DNA of 64,000 nucleotides from Lichenicoccus sp964247695 (GCA_964247695.1 CAXTVI010000001.1:62001-126000), one strand, 5' to 3'; positions 8,568 to 16,889 are shown, counted from the first letter of the stretch. The notes: generated from the sequence alone by a model not told the origin. Numbers and translations: made by a program.

Positions 8568-9065
8568 TCAGCGCGACGGGTTGTCGAGACAGATCTGCAG
8601 GAGCGGATGGCTGGCCAGACCGGTTCGACGCGTCACCCAGCCGTCAAGCCCGAGCACATGTCCGGAGCGCTTTACTAGAAGATAATATAGAATAGCGGCA
8701 TAGATCAGATGCGGGCCCACCACGAAGTAGAAGCGGTTTTCGTCATAGGGCCAGTCCATGTGCGCAAGATAGAAGGTCAGCATCAGGACAATGCCGAAGA
8801 CTGCGCTCACGCGCACCAGCGCCCCGAGCACCAGGGATAGTCCAAGCAGAACCTGGCCCCATTCGACCACGAGGCTGACGACAGGAGCGATGCGCGGCCC
8901 GGTGAAAATCGCGAAGGCGGCATGGAACGTCCTGGTGTGCGACAGGAAGCCGGTCGCGCTGAAATGCGGCTGCATGACCTGGTCGAAGCCGGCATGCAGG
9001 AATATCCACCCGATCGAAAGCCGGAAGAAGACAATCAATGCACGTTCTGATCTCGCATAAATCAC
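8568..9065 (-). CDS. DoxX family membrane protein
   Basis: The product of about 165 residues has four membrane segments. The family landmarks are LSIGWIFLHAGFDQVMQP, VVEWGQVLLGLSLVLGA and FYFVVGPHLIYAAILYY. DoxX-type proteins are small quinone- or electron-transfer-associated membrane subunits, but many have no known role. GTG 9065 gives the standard start VIYARSERAL; TTG 9074 would add three residues. The gene lies about 35 bp downstream of the sigma-54 activator gene on the same strand, so the two probably share a transcript. That links it by position, not proof, to the methanol dehydrogenase locus. Confidence 0.82.
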   Translation of the reverse strand: MIYARSERALIVFFRLSIGWIFLHAGFDQVMQPHFSATGFLSHTRTFHAAFAIFTGPRIAPVVSLVVEWGQVLLGLSLVLGALVRVSAVFGIVLMLTFYLAHMDWPYDENRFYFVVGPHLIYAAILYYLLVKRSGHVLGLDGWVTRRTGLASHPLLQICLDNPSR

Positions 9066-9100
9066 GGCAGGCAATCATCCAAGGCCCGAAACCAGTACTG

Positions 9101-11125
9101 CTATGGCGTGGCGGTTGATGGAAGCAGCCCGTACCGGTGGAGCTTTCGGTAGAGCGTATTGCGGCTGATGCCCAGGGCGCTCGCGGTGCTGGTGATGCGC
9201 CAGTGCTGACGCTCGAGTTCCGCGAGGATCTGCGCGTGCTCGCTCGGACTGGTCAGTGTTTGGATGTCCTCGACCGACTGGCACGATGGCGGCGTGTTAT
9301 TGCCTCGGGTCAGCAGTTCGGGCAGGTGGCTCGACTCGAGGCGCCTGCCGCCGGCGAATGCCACGGCGCTGCGCAGCGAGTTGCGCAATTCGCGAATATT
9401 GCCGGGCCAGTCGTGGGCAAGCAGGATTGCCTTGGCCTCCGGAGAGATGTCGATCGCGTCACCCCCGTTCTCCTCGCACGCGACCCGCTCGATCAGCGAC
9501 ACCCGGTCCGTGCGCGAGCGCAGCGCCGGCATGGTCAAGGGCACGCCGTTCAGGCGGTAGAACAGGTCCGACCGGAACTCACCCTGGATCGTCAGCGCCC
9601 TGAGGTCCTTGTTGGTGGCGCTGATCACCCTGATATCCACCGGGATCGCCTTGCTGCGGCCGAGCGGCATGACCTCCTTCTCCTCGAGGAGGCGCAGGAG
9701 CCGCGCCTGGATGGACAGCGGCATGTCGCCGACCTCATCGAGGAAGAGCGTGCCGCGATGCGCCGCCAGCGCCTTGCCCTGCATGCCGCCGGCGCGAGCG
9801 CCGGTGAACGCACCAGGTTCGTAGCCGAACAACTCGCTCTCGATCAGAGCTTCGGGAATGGCGGCGCAACTGACGACGATGAACGGCTGGTGTCGCCGAT
9901 CGCTGGCCTGGTGGATGGCGCGCGCGAAGGTGTCCTTGCCGGTACCGGTCTCGCCCAGCAGCAGCACATGGATGTCCTTGTTCATCACATGCTCGGCGCG
10001 CCAGACATTCTGCAGCATCACGGGATCTTCGCCGGCGATCTTCTGGATCGACGGCCCGGGGCCGCGAACCTCGCCTGCCTCCGCCTCCGAGCCGCGCAGC
10101 CGCCGGGCCCGCTCCACCGGAGCGCGGTTGCTCGCCGGCCTGGCCTGGCCACTGGTTCGCGCCGGATGCAGGGTCGCGTAGCCATGCCCGTTGCGACCAT
10201 ACGAGACCGGCCAGGTCGCGAAGGGCTGCGTCTCGGACTGCACGAAGAGACGCTCGACGGAAATCTCGAAAAGATCCGAAATGAGGCGGCCGACCAGGCC
10301 GGCATGATCCTTGAAGCCCAGCTTGCCCGGCACCGTGTGGTCGACCGCGAGAATGCGGCCATCCTGGTCGATCGCCAGTAGGGAATCATAGGTCAGCCCG
10401 CTGGATTCCGGCCGGTCATGGAAATGCATGACGAGACAGTCGCGGTGCTGGTGCGAGAAGTGCAGCTGCTCGATGATGCGGGCGGACATGTTGATGAGCG
10501 CGCTGTTGACGAGTTGGCTGGAGCGGCTTTCCCGGCAGTCGAAGAAGGACAGGTCGACCGCGCCGAGCAGGGTGCCGTTCGATCCCCAGACCGGCCCGGC
10601 CGAGCAGCTCATGTTGCGGTTGCAGGAAAAGAAATGATCCTCGCGATGCACGAGCCGCGGCATGCAATCATGCAGGCAGGTGCCGGGGCCGTTCGACCCG
10701 AGATGGCGCTCGTCCCACACGAAGCCCGGGCGCATGTTCGATGACCGGGTGCATTCCACGATCTCCGGGCTGGTGGTGTCGTAAACCACGTCCAGGATCG
10801 TCGCATCCGTGTCGGTCAGCATCAACACGAAGCCGGGTGACACCTTGCTGAACCGTGCCTGCTGATCGAGGAGTTGGAACAGCCGCTTCAACTCGCCTCG
10901 CCCGACCAGTTCGAACAACGCGGCAGATCCGCGGCGCTGCTTGAGGGCGGAGGCGCCGACATGCTCGGGAGCGGGGAGCACATTCGGGTCGAGACGATAA
11001 TCCTCAACGCATCGCTGCCAGGCAGCGTCGATATATGCCTCCCGTGGCCTCGGCTCGAACGATCGCCCTAAAGCTTCCATGCGGTCCAGGGTAAGCGGCA
11101 GGCTGCCTCTCTCAAGACGGCCCAT
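9101..11125 (-). CDS. sigma-54-dependent Fis-family activator, AcoR type
   Basis: The 674-residue enhancer-binding protein has an N-terminal GAF-type sensor (about residues 85-215), a PAS-like segment (240-300), a AAA+ domain and a C-terminal Fis helix-turn-helix (628-668, ending SRNTLYRKLHRYG). In the AAA+ domain I see Walker A GETGTGKD (391-398), the sigma-54 contact loop GAFTGA (438-443), Walker B GTLFLDEVGD (458-467) and the arginine-finger region FRSDLFYRL (517-525). All elements needed to open sigma-54 promoters are therefore present. AAGGAGA lies 8 bases before ATG 11125. The gene faces away from xoxF, whose upstream region carries a -24/-12 promoter, so xoxF is the likely target. The sensor domain has unusually many cysteines. 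Confidence 0.93.
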   Translation of the reverse strand: MGRLERGSLPLTLDRMEALGRSFEPRPREAYIDAAWQRCVEDYRLDPNVLPAPEHVGASALKQRRGSAALFELVGRGELKRLFQLLDQQARFSKVSPGFVLMLTDTDATILDVVYDTTSPEIVECTRSSNMRPGFVWDERHLGSNGPGTCLHDCMPRLVHREDHFFSCNRNMSCSAGPVWGSNGTLLGAVDLSFFDCRESRSSQLVNSALINMSARIIEQLHFSHQHRDCLVMHFHDRPESSGLTYDSLLAIDQDGRILAVDHTVPGKLGFKDHAGLVGRLISDLFEISVERLFVQSETQPFATWPVSYGRNGHGYATLHPARTSGQARPASNRAPVERARRLRGSEAEAGEVRGPGPSIQKIAGEDPVMLQNVWRAEHVMNKDIHVLLLGETGTGKDTFARAIHQASDRRHQPFIVVSCAAIPEALIESELFGYEPGAFTGARAGGMQGKALAAHRGTLFLDEVGDMPLSIQARLLRLLEEKEVMPLGRSKAIPVDIRVISATNKDLRALTIQGEFRSDLFYRLNGVPLTMPALRSRTDRVSLIERVACEENGGDAIDISPEAKAILLAHDWPGNIRELRNSLRSAVAFAGGRRLESSHLPELLTRGNNTPPSCQSVEDIQTLTSPSEHAQILAELERQHWRITSTASALGISRNTLYRKLHRYGLLPSTATP

Positions 11126-11227
11126 CAGAGATGTCTCCTTGTCGACCTGGATTACTCTTAAAAATGGGGCGATCCAAGCCTTCGGCTGCTGGTGTGACTA
11201 CCTTCGCTCCATCGGGGGCGGGCGAAT

Positions 11228-11248
11228 TGTCCCATCGGAAGCGGGACA
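11228..11248. promoter_or_regulatory. inverted repeat, putative activator (UAS) site
   Basis: TGTCCC and GGGACA form a perfect 6-bp inverted repeat around a 9-bp spacer. Its centre lies about 126 bp upstream of the -24 element, a normal distance for a sigma-54 enhancer. Fis-type regulators bind such dyads as dimers. The arms are seen directly; assignment to the neighbouring activator is inference. Confidence 0.55.
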
Positions 11249-11363
11249 GTTTGTACCATGGCATTGGCACACTGTCATCAGTCCCGGGCCTGCTTCTCCC
11301 GGTATGGTTGAATTGGACAGGGAAGACCGCTGCGATCCGGCTCTAGCCCATGCCGGGCGGCGC

Positions 11364-11379
11364 TGGCATGGGCCTTGCT
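11364..11379 (+). promoter_or_regulatory. sigma-54 (-24/-12) promoter of xoxF
   Basis: TGGCATGGGCCTTGCT matches the sigma-54 consensus TGGCACG-N4-TTGCW at every position but one (T for C at the sixth base), with the required spacing between the invariant GG and GC. Transcription should begin near 11389-11390, giving a leader of about 108 nt before the xoxF ATG at 11498. The adjacent divergent activator carries the GAFTGA loop needed to use such a promoter. Confidence 0.78.
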
Positions 11380-11497
11380 CTCCAGTCTGAGTATCCGGGA
11401 AGTTGTTGGCCGGGTCGACGACTGACCGGAAGAATCCGGTTTGGATCGAAATTGGCGGCCACGCTGTCTGTCATGGCCCGCCAGAGGAGGAACGTTT

Positions 11498-13327
11498 ATG
11501 GGACGACGTAGGCTGCCAGGCGGCTCGCTGCGAGCCGCCTTGTTTGGCATACTTGGCGCAGGCACTTTCGTGGCTGGCGCCCACGCACAGCAATCGAGCG
11601 ATCTCCCCACCATGGCGAAGGACCCGAACCAGTGGGTCATGCCGTCGGGGAACTATGCCAACTGGCGCTATAGCGGGCTGAAACAGATCAACACCCATAA
11701 CGCCAGCAGGCTGCAGGTAGCCTGGACGATGTCGACGGGCACGAACCGGGGCCTCGAGGGGCAGCCGCTCGTGGTCGGCAAGATGATGTATTTCGAGACG
11801 TCCTATCCGAACCATGTGTTCGCGATCGACCTCGACAACCAGAACAAGATTGCCTGGCAGTTCACGCCGCCTCCGAGTGAAGATGCGCCGGCCGTCGCCT
11901 GTTGCGACGTGGTCAATCGCGGTCCCGCATTCGGCGACGGCAAGATCGTCGTCGCAGCCCTCGACGGCGATGTCTTCGCCCTGGATGCAAAGACCGGTGC
12001 GGTATCCTGGAAAGCCAATAATGCCGATCCGAAGGCTGGCCAGACCGTCACCGCCGCACCGCTCATCGTCAAGAACACCGTTCTCGTCGGCGTCTCCGGC
12101 GGTGAGTATGGCGTGCGCGGCTATCTCACCGCCTTCAACCTGCAGACCGGCGCCAAGATGTGGCAGGCCTTCAGCGAAGGCCCCGATGCCGACACCCTGA
12201 TCAGCGACACCAAGACCATCGATGGTGCAACGCAGCAACCGGTGGGACCGGACTCGAGCACCAAGACCTGGCAGGGCGACCAGTGGAAGCTTGGCGGCGG
12301 GACAACCTGGGGCTGGTACTCCTACGACCCGAAGCTGGACCTGGTCTATTACGGCAGCGGCAATCCGGGATCCTGGAACCCGACCCAGCGTCCGGGCAAG
12401 AACCGTTGGTCGATGACGATCTTTGCGCGCGATCTCAAGACCGGCGAGGCCAAGTGGGTCTACCAGCTCACGCCGCATGACGGCTGGGACTACGACGCCG
12501 TCAACGAGATGCCTCTCGTTAACGTCACCTACAAGGGCGCCCAGGTTCCGGCCCTCGTGCATTTCGACCGCAACGGCTACTCGTTCGTGGTCGACCGCGA
12601 GAACGGCAAGCCGCTGGCCATCCACAAGTTCGATCCGTCGGTGAATTGGTCGTCCGGCTACGATCCGAAGACCAACGAGCCGATCGTCGACCCGGCCAAG
12701 ATGACCACCGCCGACAAGAACGTCACCAACATCTGCCCGGCGGCACAGGGCGACAAGGACGAGCAGCCGGTCTCCTACGATCCGCAGACGAAGCTGTTCT
12801 ATGCGCCGCTGAACCACCTGTGCATGAGCTACCAGGCGTTCAACGTCAAATACATGTCCGGCTTCCCGTATGTGGGATCAATCGTCAACATGGTCCCCGG
12901 CCCGGGCGGCTATCGCGGACGCTTCATCGCGTATGACCCAATGAGCGGCAAGACGATCTGGGAAAGGCACGACACCTTCCAGGATTGGGGCGGCGCCATG
13001 ACGACCGCGGGCGGGCTGGGCTTCTACGGCACCCTGACCGGACAGCTCAATGCGGTCGATCTCAAGACCGGGAAGGTGCTCTACTCCTTCAAGTGCCCGT
13101 CGGGCATCATCGGGAACCCGATCACCTACATGCATGACGGCCACCAGTACGTGGCGATCCTGAGCGGCGTCGGTGGCTGGGCTGCCATCGGCATGACGAA
13201 CAACCTGCACGAGGCCTCGGCGGGCCTGGGTGCCGTGGGCATGAATGCGACGCTCACGGACTACACCAATCTTGGCGGAACCCTGATGGTGTTCTCGCTG
13301 CCGACGACCATAGCAAGCGCTGACTGA
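11498..13327 (+). CDS. xoxF: lanthanide-type PQQ methanol dehydrogenase XoxF
   Basis: The 609-residue periplasmic quinoprotein oxidises methanol, and often formaldehyde, and passes electrons to a c-type cytochrome. It has a cleavable signal peptide ending AGAHA-QQ. The adjacent Cys135-Cys136 disulfide sits next to PQQ. The active-site segment is DGWDYD (328-333): Asp331 is the catalytic base, and Asp333, two residues later, is the extra ligand that marks lanthanide-dependent enzymes (calcium MxaF has Ala there). The eight-bladed propeller repeats are evident. An AGGAGG ribosome site precedes ATG 11498; an in-frame upstream start at 11441 lacks one and would mask the signal peptide. xoxJ, xoxG and formaldehyde-oxidation genes follow. 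A sigma-54 promoter lies upstream. Confidence 0.95.
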   Translation: MGRRRLPGGSLRAALFGILGAGTFVAGAHAQQSSDLPTMAKDPNQWVMPSGNYANWRYSGLKQINTHNASRLQVAWTMSTGTNRGLEGQPLVVGKMMYFETSYPNHVFAIDLDNQNKIAWQFTPPPSEDAPAVACCDVVNRGPAFGDGKIVVAALDGDVFALDAKTGAVSWKANNADPKAGQTVTAAPLIVKNTVLVGVSGGEYGVRGYLTAFNLQTGAKMWQAFSEGPDADTLISDTKTIDGATQQPVGPDSSTKTWQGDQWKLGGGTTWGWYSYDPKLDLVYYGSGNPGSWNPTQRPGKNRWSMTIFARDLKTGEAKWVYQLTPHDGWDYDAVNEMPLVNVTYKGAQVPALVHFDRNGYSFVVDRENGKPLAIHKFDPSVNWSSGYDPKTNEPIVDPAKMTTADKNVTNICPAAQGDKDEQPVSYDPQTKLFYAPLNHLCMSYQAFNVKYMSGFPYVGSIVNMVPGPGGYRGRFIAYDPMSGKTIWERHDTFQDWGGAMTTAGGLGFYGTLTGQLNAVDLKTGKVLYSFKCPSGIIGNPITYMHDGHQYVAILSGVGGWAAIGMTNNLHEASAGLGAVGMNATLTDYTNLGGTLMVFSLPTTIASAD

Positions 13328-13336
13328 TACGAGCCG

Positions 13337-13384
13337 GCAGGACAACCAGCCCGAAGCGTCAAGCTGACGGCTGTGTTGTCCTGC
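13337..13384 (+). other. long stem-loop between xoxF and xoxJ
   Basis: GCAGGACAAC (13337-13346) pairs perfectly with GTTGTCCTGC (13375-13384). The inner arms CAGCC and GGCTG extend the stem with a single bulged T, and GTCA/TGAC closes the top. No run of U follows, so it is not a textbook terminator. It more likely stabilises the abundant xoxF message or dampens read-through into xoxJ-xoxG. Confidence 0.65.
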
Positions 13385-13447
13385 ATGGTTGCTTGCCCGT
13401 AAGGTCCGGTCGCCGCGCCGACCAAGACCAAGACTACAAGGGAAAAC

Positions 13448-14311
13448 ATGTCCAGAGCCTTCAAACACTGGGCGGTGCTGGCCAGCGCGACAGCCATCCT
13501 CGCCTTCCATCCTGCGACCGGCGCGCGCGCCCAGTCGGCGCCGCCGGCCGATACCGGCACGTTGCGCATCTGCGCCGACCCGAACTACCTGCCCTTCTCC
13601 GATACGGCGGGCGACGGCTTCGAGAACAAGATCGCCGACGTCCTTGCGAAATCCATGAGCCGCAAGACACAATTCGTGTGGGCCAGCTATCGTGGGCACG
13701 GGGGTTTCCCGAATTTCCTTGCCGACAACCTCGAAAAGCACAGATGCGACGTCATCATGGACTTGCCGTATGGCGACGGCGAGGCCGCGACCACGGATCC
13801 CTACTACAGGTCATCCTACGTTTTCATCACCAAGAAGCAGAACAACTACGATATCCGGTCGATGAAGATGCCTGTCCTGCGGTCGATCAAGATCGGCTAC
13901 GAGGATGAGACCACTCCTGAAACGGCGCTCAAGATGCTGGATCTCCTCGGCAATGCAACGACCTATCATATCGCCGATGATCCGAATTCCTCGCCCGAGC
14001 AGATGCTGCAAGCGGTGGAGGACGGCAAGCTCGGCGTCGTGATCACGTGGAAGCCGGCCATCGGGGGCTTCCTGAAAAAGTATCCTGATCTGGTCGTCAC
14101 CCCGGTTCCGACCGAGGGATATGCACCCGGGGTCCCCAGGGTGAACTACACCTACAATATGGCGATCGGTGTACGTCCCGACGATACGCAGTTGAAGGCG
14201 GCCCTGAATACCGCTCTGAAGGCTGACAAGCCGCAGATCGACACCATCCTTGCGCAGTACGAGGTCGGCACCAAGACACCGGACACCTCGGGTGGCTGGA
14301 TCGATCAATAG
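13448..14311 (+). CDS. xoxJ: XoxJ-like periplasmic binding protein
   Basis: The 287-residue secreted protein (signal peptide to about residue 28, ending ARAQ) belongs to the quinoprotein-dehydrogenase-associated family of solute-binding-like proteins, MoxJ/XoxJ. Family landmarks are LRICADPNYLPFSD at the mature N-terminus, CDVIMDLPYGDGEA in the middle and a C-terminal helix. XoxJ has been proposed to help mature or activate XoxF rather than feed a transporter, and no ABC permease gene is nearby. It follows xoxF after a 120-bp spacer containing the long stem-loop. Confidence 0.88.
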   Translation: MSRAFKHWAVLASATAILAFHPATGARAQSAPPADTGTLRICADPNYLPFSDTAGDGFENKIADVLAKSMSRKTQFVWASYRGHGGFPNFLADNLEKHRCDVIMDLPYGDGEAATTDPYYRSSYVFITKKQNNYDIRSMKMPVLRSIKIGYEDETTPETALKMLDLLGNATTYHIADDPNSSPEQMLQAVEDGKLGVVITWKPAIGGFLKKYPDLVVTPVPTEGYAPGVPRVNYTYNMAIGVRPDDTQLKAALNTALKADKPQIDTILAQYEVGTKTPDTSGGWIDQ

Positions 14312-14340
14312 ACAAAGAACGACTAGCCGCAAACGGATCC

Positions 14341-15090
14341 ATGATGCTTGATTTCAAACTCCAGAACGTTTTCTCGCGCATTATCGCTGCCACGGTGGTC
14401 TACGTCGCCGCGGCCGGTGTCGTGGCCACCTCGGCGCTGGCCGTCGACACCAAATCCCCCGGTGAGACCCTTGCACGAGGCAGTGACTGTTTCTCGTGCC
14501 ACGCTGTCGACACCAAGGTGGTCGGGCCCTCGTTCGACGACATCGCAGCGAAGTTCTCTGGTCAGCCGAACGCAAATGCAACCCTGGCTGCGGCGGTGGT
14601 GAACGGCCATGTCGGAACGTGGGGCGCCGTTCCAATGCCCGCTCATCCGCAACTGGCTGGCGCACAGATCGACCAGATCATCGCCTGGATCATGACGCTC
14701 AAGCAGAAGGCAGCCGCTGCCGAGCCCGCCTCGAAACAATACACCAGCACGGTCAACGGGAAGCCGATATCGACCAGCTTTCCGATCTTCCTCGACGGCA
14801 CTACGAAGGTCACGCCGGCGGTCTTCAAGGGCTTTGAGCAATTCAACTCCTATTGCTTCCGCTGCCACGGCCCAGATGCGATCGGCGGCTCGTATGCGCC
14901 GAACCTTCGCAAGTCGCTCTCGAACGGCATGACCGAAAGCCAGTTCATCACGGTCGGCATGGTCGGTCGGAAGGAAAAGGGCATGCCGGCCTGGGCCGGA
15001 TTCCTGTCTCCGGAAGAGCTGCAGGCAATCTACCAGTATGTGAAGGCCCGGAGCGTCGGGGCCGTGGATACCGGGACTCCTGCCGAATAG
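14341..15090 (+). CDS. xoxG: di-haem c-type cytochrome, XoxG-like
   Basis: The 249-residue exported cytochrome has a signal peptide ending near residue 35 and two haem-attachment motifs, CFSCH (50-54) and CFRCH (172-176). The C-terminal domain (NSYCFRCHGPDAIGGSYAP and following) matches XoxG, the electron acceptor of XoxF. The N-terminal domain looks like a separate class I cytochrome c551/c552, including a Met-containing GAVPMPAHP segment likely to give the axial Met. XoxG proteins I know carry one haem, so this is a fusion of an extra cytochrome domain. It lies 29 bp after xoxJ. Confidence 0.88.
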   Translation: MMLDFKLQNVFSRIIAATVVYVAAAGVVATSALAVDTKSPGETLARGSDCFSCHAVDTKVVGPSFDDIAAKFSGQPNANATLAAAVVNGHVGTWGAVPMPAHPQLAGAQIDQIIAWIMTLKQKAAAAEPASKQYTSTVNGKPISTSFPIFLDGTTKVTPAVFKGFEQFNSYCFRCHGPDAIGGSYAPNLRKSLSNGMTESQFITVGMVGRKEKGMPAWAGFLSPEELQAIYQYVKARSVGAVDTGTPAE

Positions 15091-15171
15091 GGCGTGCGCA
15101 CGCTTTGCATGACGTTGGAAAACATCGGCCTGCGAGGACGAACTCCCATCCAGTCTTGAAGGAGACATCTC

Positions 15172-15750
15172 ATGACCAGTCAGATTTCCATCCATCCCGC
15201 AGTCGATTCCGGCGTCACGCCGGGAGCTGCAGGATTTGCCGGCGGCACGCTGCACTGCAAATGCGCGACCAACCCGGTGGCGATGAAGGTCAACGCGCAG
15301 GTTGCGCATAACCACGTCTGCGGATGCACCCAGTGCTGGAAGCCGGACGATGCGAGGTTCTCGCAGATCGCCGTGGTCTCGCGGGATGCGGTCGAGGTCA
15401 CCGCGAACAAGGAAAAGCTCGAGGTCGTCAATGCGGCCGCCATCATCAAGCGCCATGCCTGCAGGGAGTGCGGCGTGCATCTGTACGGTCGTATCGAGGA
15501 CAAGGACCATCCCTTCTATGGGCTGGACTTCGTGCATCCCGAGCTGTCACAGGACAAGGGCTGGGCCGCGCCTGGATTCGCGGCCTTCGTCTCGTCCGTG
15601 ATTCTCGGCGGAACCAAGCCGACCGAGATGGACGCCGTGCGCTCCCGGCTGAACGAATTGGGGCTTCCGCCCTATGACTGTCTTTCCCCTGCGCTCATGG
15701 ACGCGATCGCGACCCACACCGCGAAGGCGGCCGGTACACTCGCGGCCTGA
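15172..15750 (+). CDS. gfa: S-(hydroxymethyl)glutathione synthase (Gfa)
   Basis: The 192-residue zinc enzyme condenses formaldehyde with glutathione. The zinc ligands are seen in LHCKC and CGCTQCWKP, and CRECGVHLYGRI is present in the second half. A good GAAGGAGA ribosome site precedes ATG 15172. Placement between the methanol dehydrogenase genes and the class III alcohol dehydrogenase shows that it removes formaldehyde made by XoxF. Some Gfa proteins are only glutathione carriers, so the catalytic role is a family-level inference. Confidence 0.92.
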   Translation: MTSQISIHPAVDSGVTPGAAGFAGGTLHCKCATNPVAMKVNAQVAHNHVCGCTQCWKPDDARFSQIAVVSRDAVEVTANKEKLEVVNAAAIIKRHACRECGVHLYGRIEDKDHPFYGLDFVHPELSQDKGWAAPGFAAFVSSVILGGTKPTEMDAVRSRLNELGLPPYDCLSPALMDAIATHTAKAAGTLAA

Positions 15751-15767
15751 CGGTCGGAAAGCCGCTC

Positions 15768-16877
15768 ATGAAAACGCGCGCCGCGATCGCCTGGCAGCCC
15801 GGCACCAGGCTGGAGCTCGACACGGTCGATCTCGAGGGCCCCAGGGCCGGGGAGGTGCTGGTCGAGATGAAGGCGTCCGGCATCTGCCACACCGATGAAT
15901 ACACCTTGTCCGGTTCCGATCCGGAAGGGCTGTTCCCGGCCATCCTCGGGCACGAGGGCGCCGGGGTGGTGGTGGATGTCGGGTACGGAGTGACGAGCGT
16001 CAGGAAGGGTGACCACGTCATCCCGCTCTACACGCCGGAGTGCCGCGCCTGTAAATCCTGCCTGTCCCGCAAGACGAACCTGTGCACGGCAATCCGCACG
16101 ACACAGGGCAAGGGGGTGATGCCGGACGGGACCAGCAGGTTTTCCTGCAACGGCGCCGATGTGATGCACTACATGGGCTGCTCCACCTTCTCGAACTACA
16201 CGGTGCTTCCGGAAATCGCGGTGGCAAAGATCCGCGAGGACGCTCCGTTCGAGAAGGTCTGCTATATCGGCTGTGGCGTGACGACCGGCATCGGGGCGGT
16301 GATCAACACCGCGAAGGTCGAGGTCGGCGCGAACGTCGTCGTGTTCGGGCTGGGTGGCATCGGGCTCAACGTGATCCAGGGCGCACGCATGGCGGGCGCG
16401 AACATGATCATCGGGGTGGATCTCAACAACGCACGCAAGGAGGTCGCCGAAACCTTCGGAATGACGCACTTCGTCAACCCGGCGGAGATCGGCGCGGACC
16501 TGGTGCCCTACCTCGTCAACCTGACCGACGGCGGTGCGGACTACAGCTTCGAATGCATCGGCAACGTCAAGGTCATGCGGCAGGCCCTGGAGTGCTGCCA
16601 TCGCGGCTGGGGGGTTTCCGTCGTCGTGGGCGTGGCCGGTGCAGGGCAGGAGATCGCGACCCGGCCTTTCCAGCTGGTGACCGGCCGGATCTGGAAAGGC
16701 ACCGCCTTCGGGGGCGCCCGCGGCCGGACGGACGTTCCGAAGATCGTCGATTGGTACATGGACGGGAAGATCAACATAGACGACCTGATCACCCACATCC
16801 TGCCCTTCGAGAAGATCAACGAGGGCTTCGAACTGCTGCGCAAGGGCGAAAGTATTCGCAGCGTGGTCCTGTACTGA
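15768..16877 (+). CDS. frmA: S-(hydroxymethyl)glutathione dehydrogenase (class III ADH)
   Basis: The 369-residue zinc medium-chain dehydrogenase oxidises S-hydroxymethylglutathione to S-formylglutathione with NAD+. Landmarks are the catalytic-zinc segment SGICHTDEYTLSG, GHEGAGVV, the structural-zinc cysteines in CRACKSC, and the cofactor motif GLGGIGLN. The start KTRAAIAWQPG is typical of the class. It ends the C1 gene run; S-formylglutathione hydrolase and formate dehydrogenase genes are not in this window. It is convergent with rsmA, with only 12 bp between. Confidence 0.95.
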   Translation: MKTRAAIAWQPGTRLELDTVDLEGPRAGEVLVEMKASGICHTDEYTLSGSDPEGLFPAILGHEGAGVVVDVGYGVTSVRKGDHVIPLYTPECRACKSCLSRKTNLCTAIRTTQGKGVMPDGTSRFSCNGADVMHYMGCSTFSNYTVLPEIAVAKIREDAPFEKVCYIGCGVTTGIGAVINTAKVEVGANVVVFGLGGIGLNVIQGARMAGANMIIGVDLNNARKEVAETFGMTHFVNPAEIGADLVPYLVNLTDGGADYSFECIGNVKVMRQALECCHRGWGVSVVVGVAGAGQEIATRPFQLVTGRIWKGTAFGGARGRTDVPKIVDWYMDGKINIDDLITHILPFEKINEGFELLRKGESIRSVVLY

Positions 16878-16889
16878 CCGGGAGCCAGG

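Larger units (their letters stand above)
11126..11497. promoter_or_regulatory. divergent control region between the activator gene and xoxF
   Basis: This 372-bp gene-free stretch holds the activator's ribosome site at its left end, an inverted repeat (11228-11248), another hexamer pair (GACAGT 11245-11250 and ACTGTC 11271-11276), a further GGACAG half-site (11315-11320), a sigma-54 promoter (11364-11379) and the xoxF leader. GC content is lower than in the flanking genes. Two neighbouring open frames across it show no coding features. No small-RNA-like element is evident apart from these. Confidence 0.75.

Noticed and set aside
11255..11279. A second sigma-54 promoter (TGGCATTGGCACACTGTC region)
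   Set aside because: TGGCA is present but no GC occurs at the -12 spacing.
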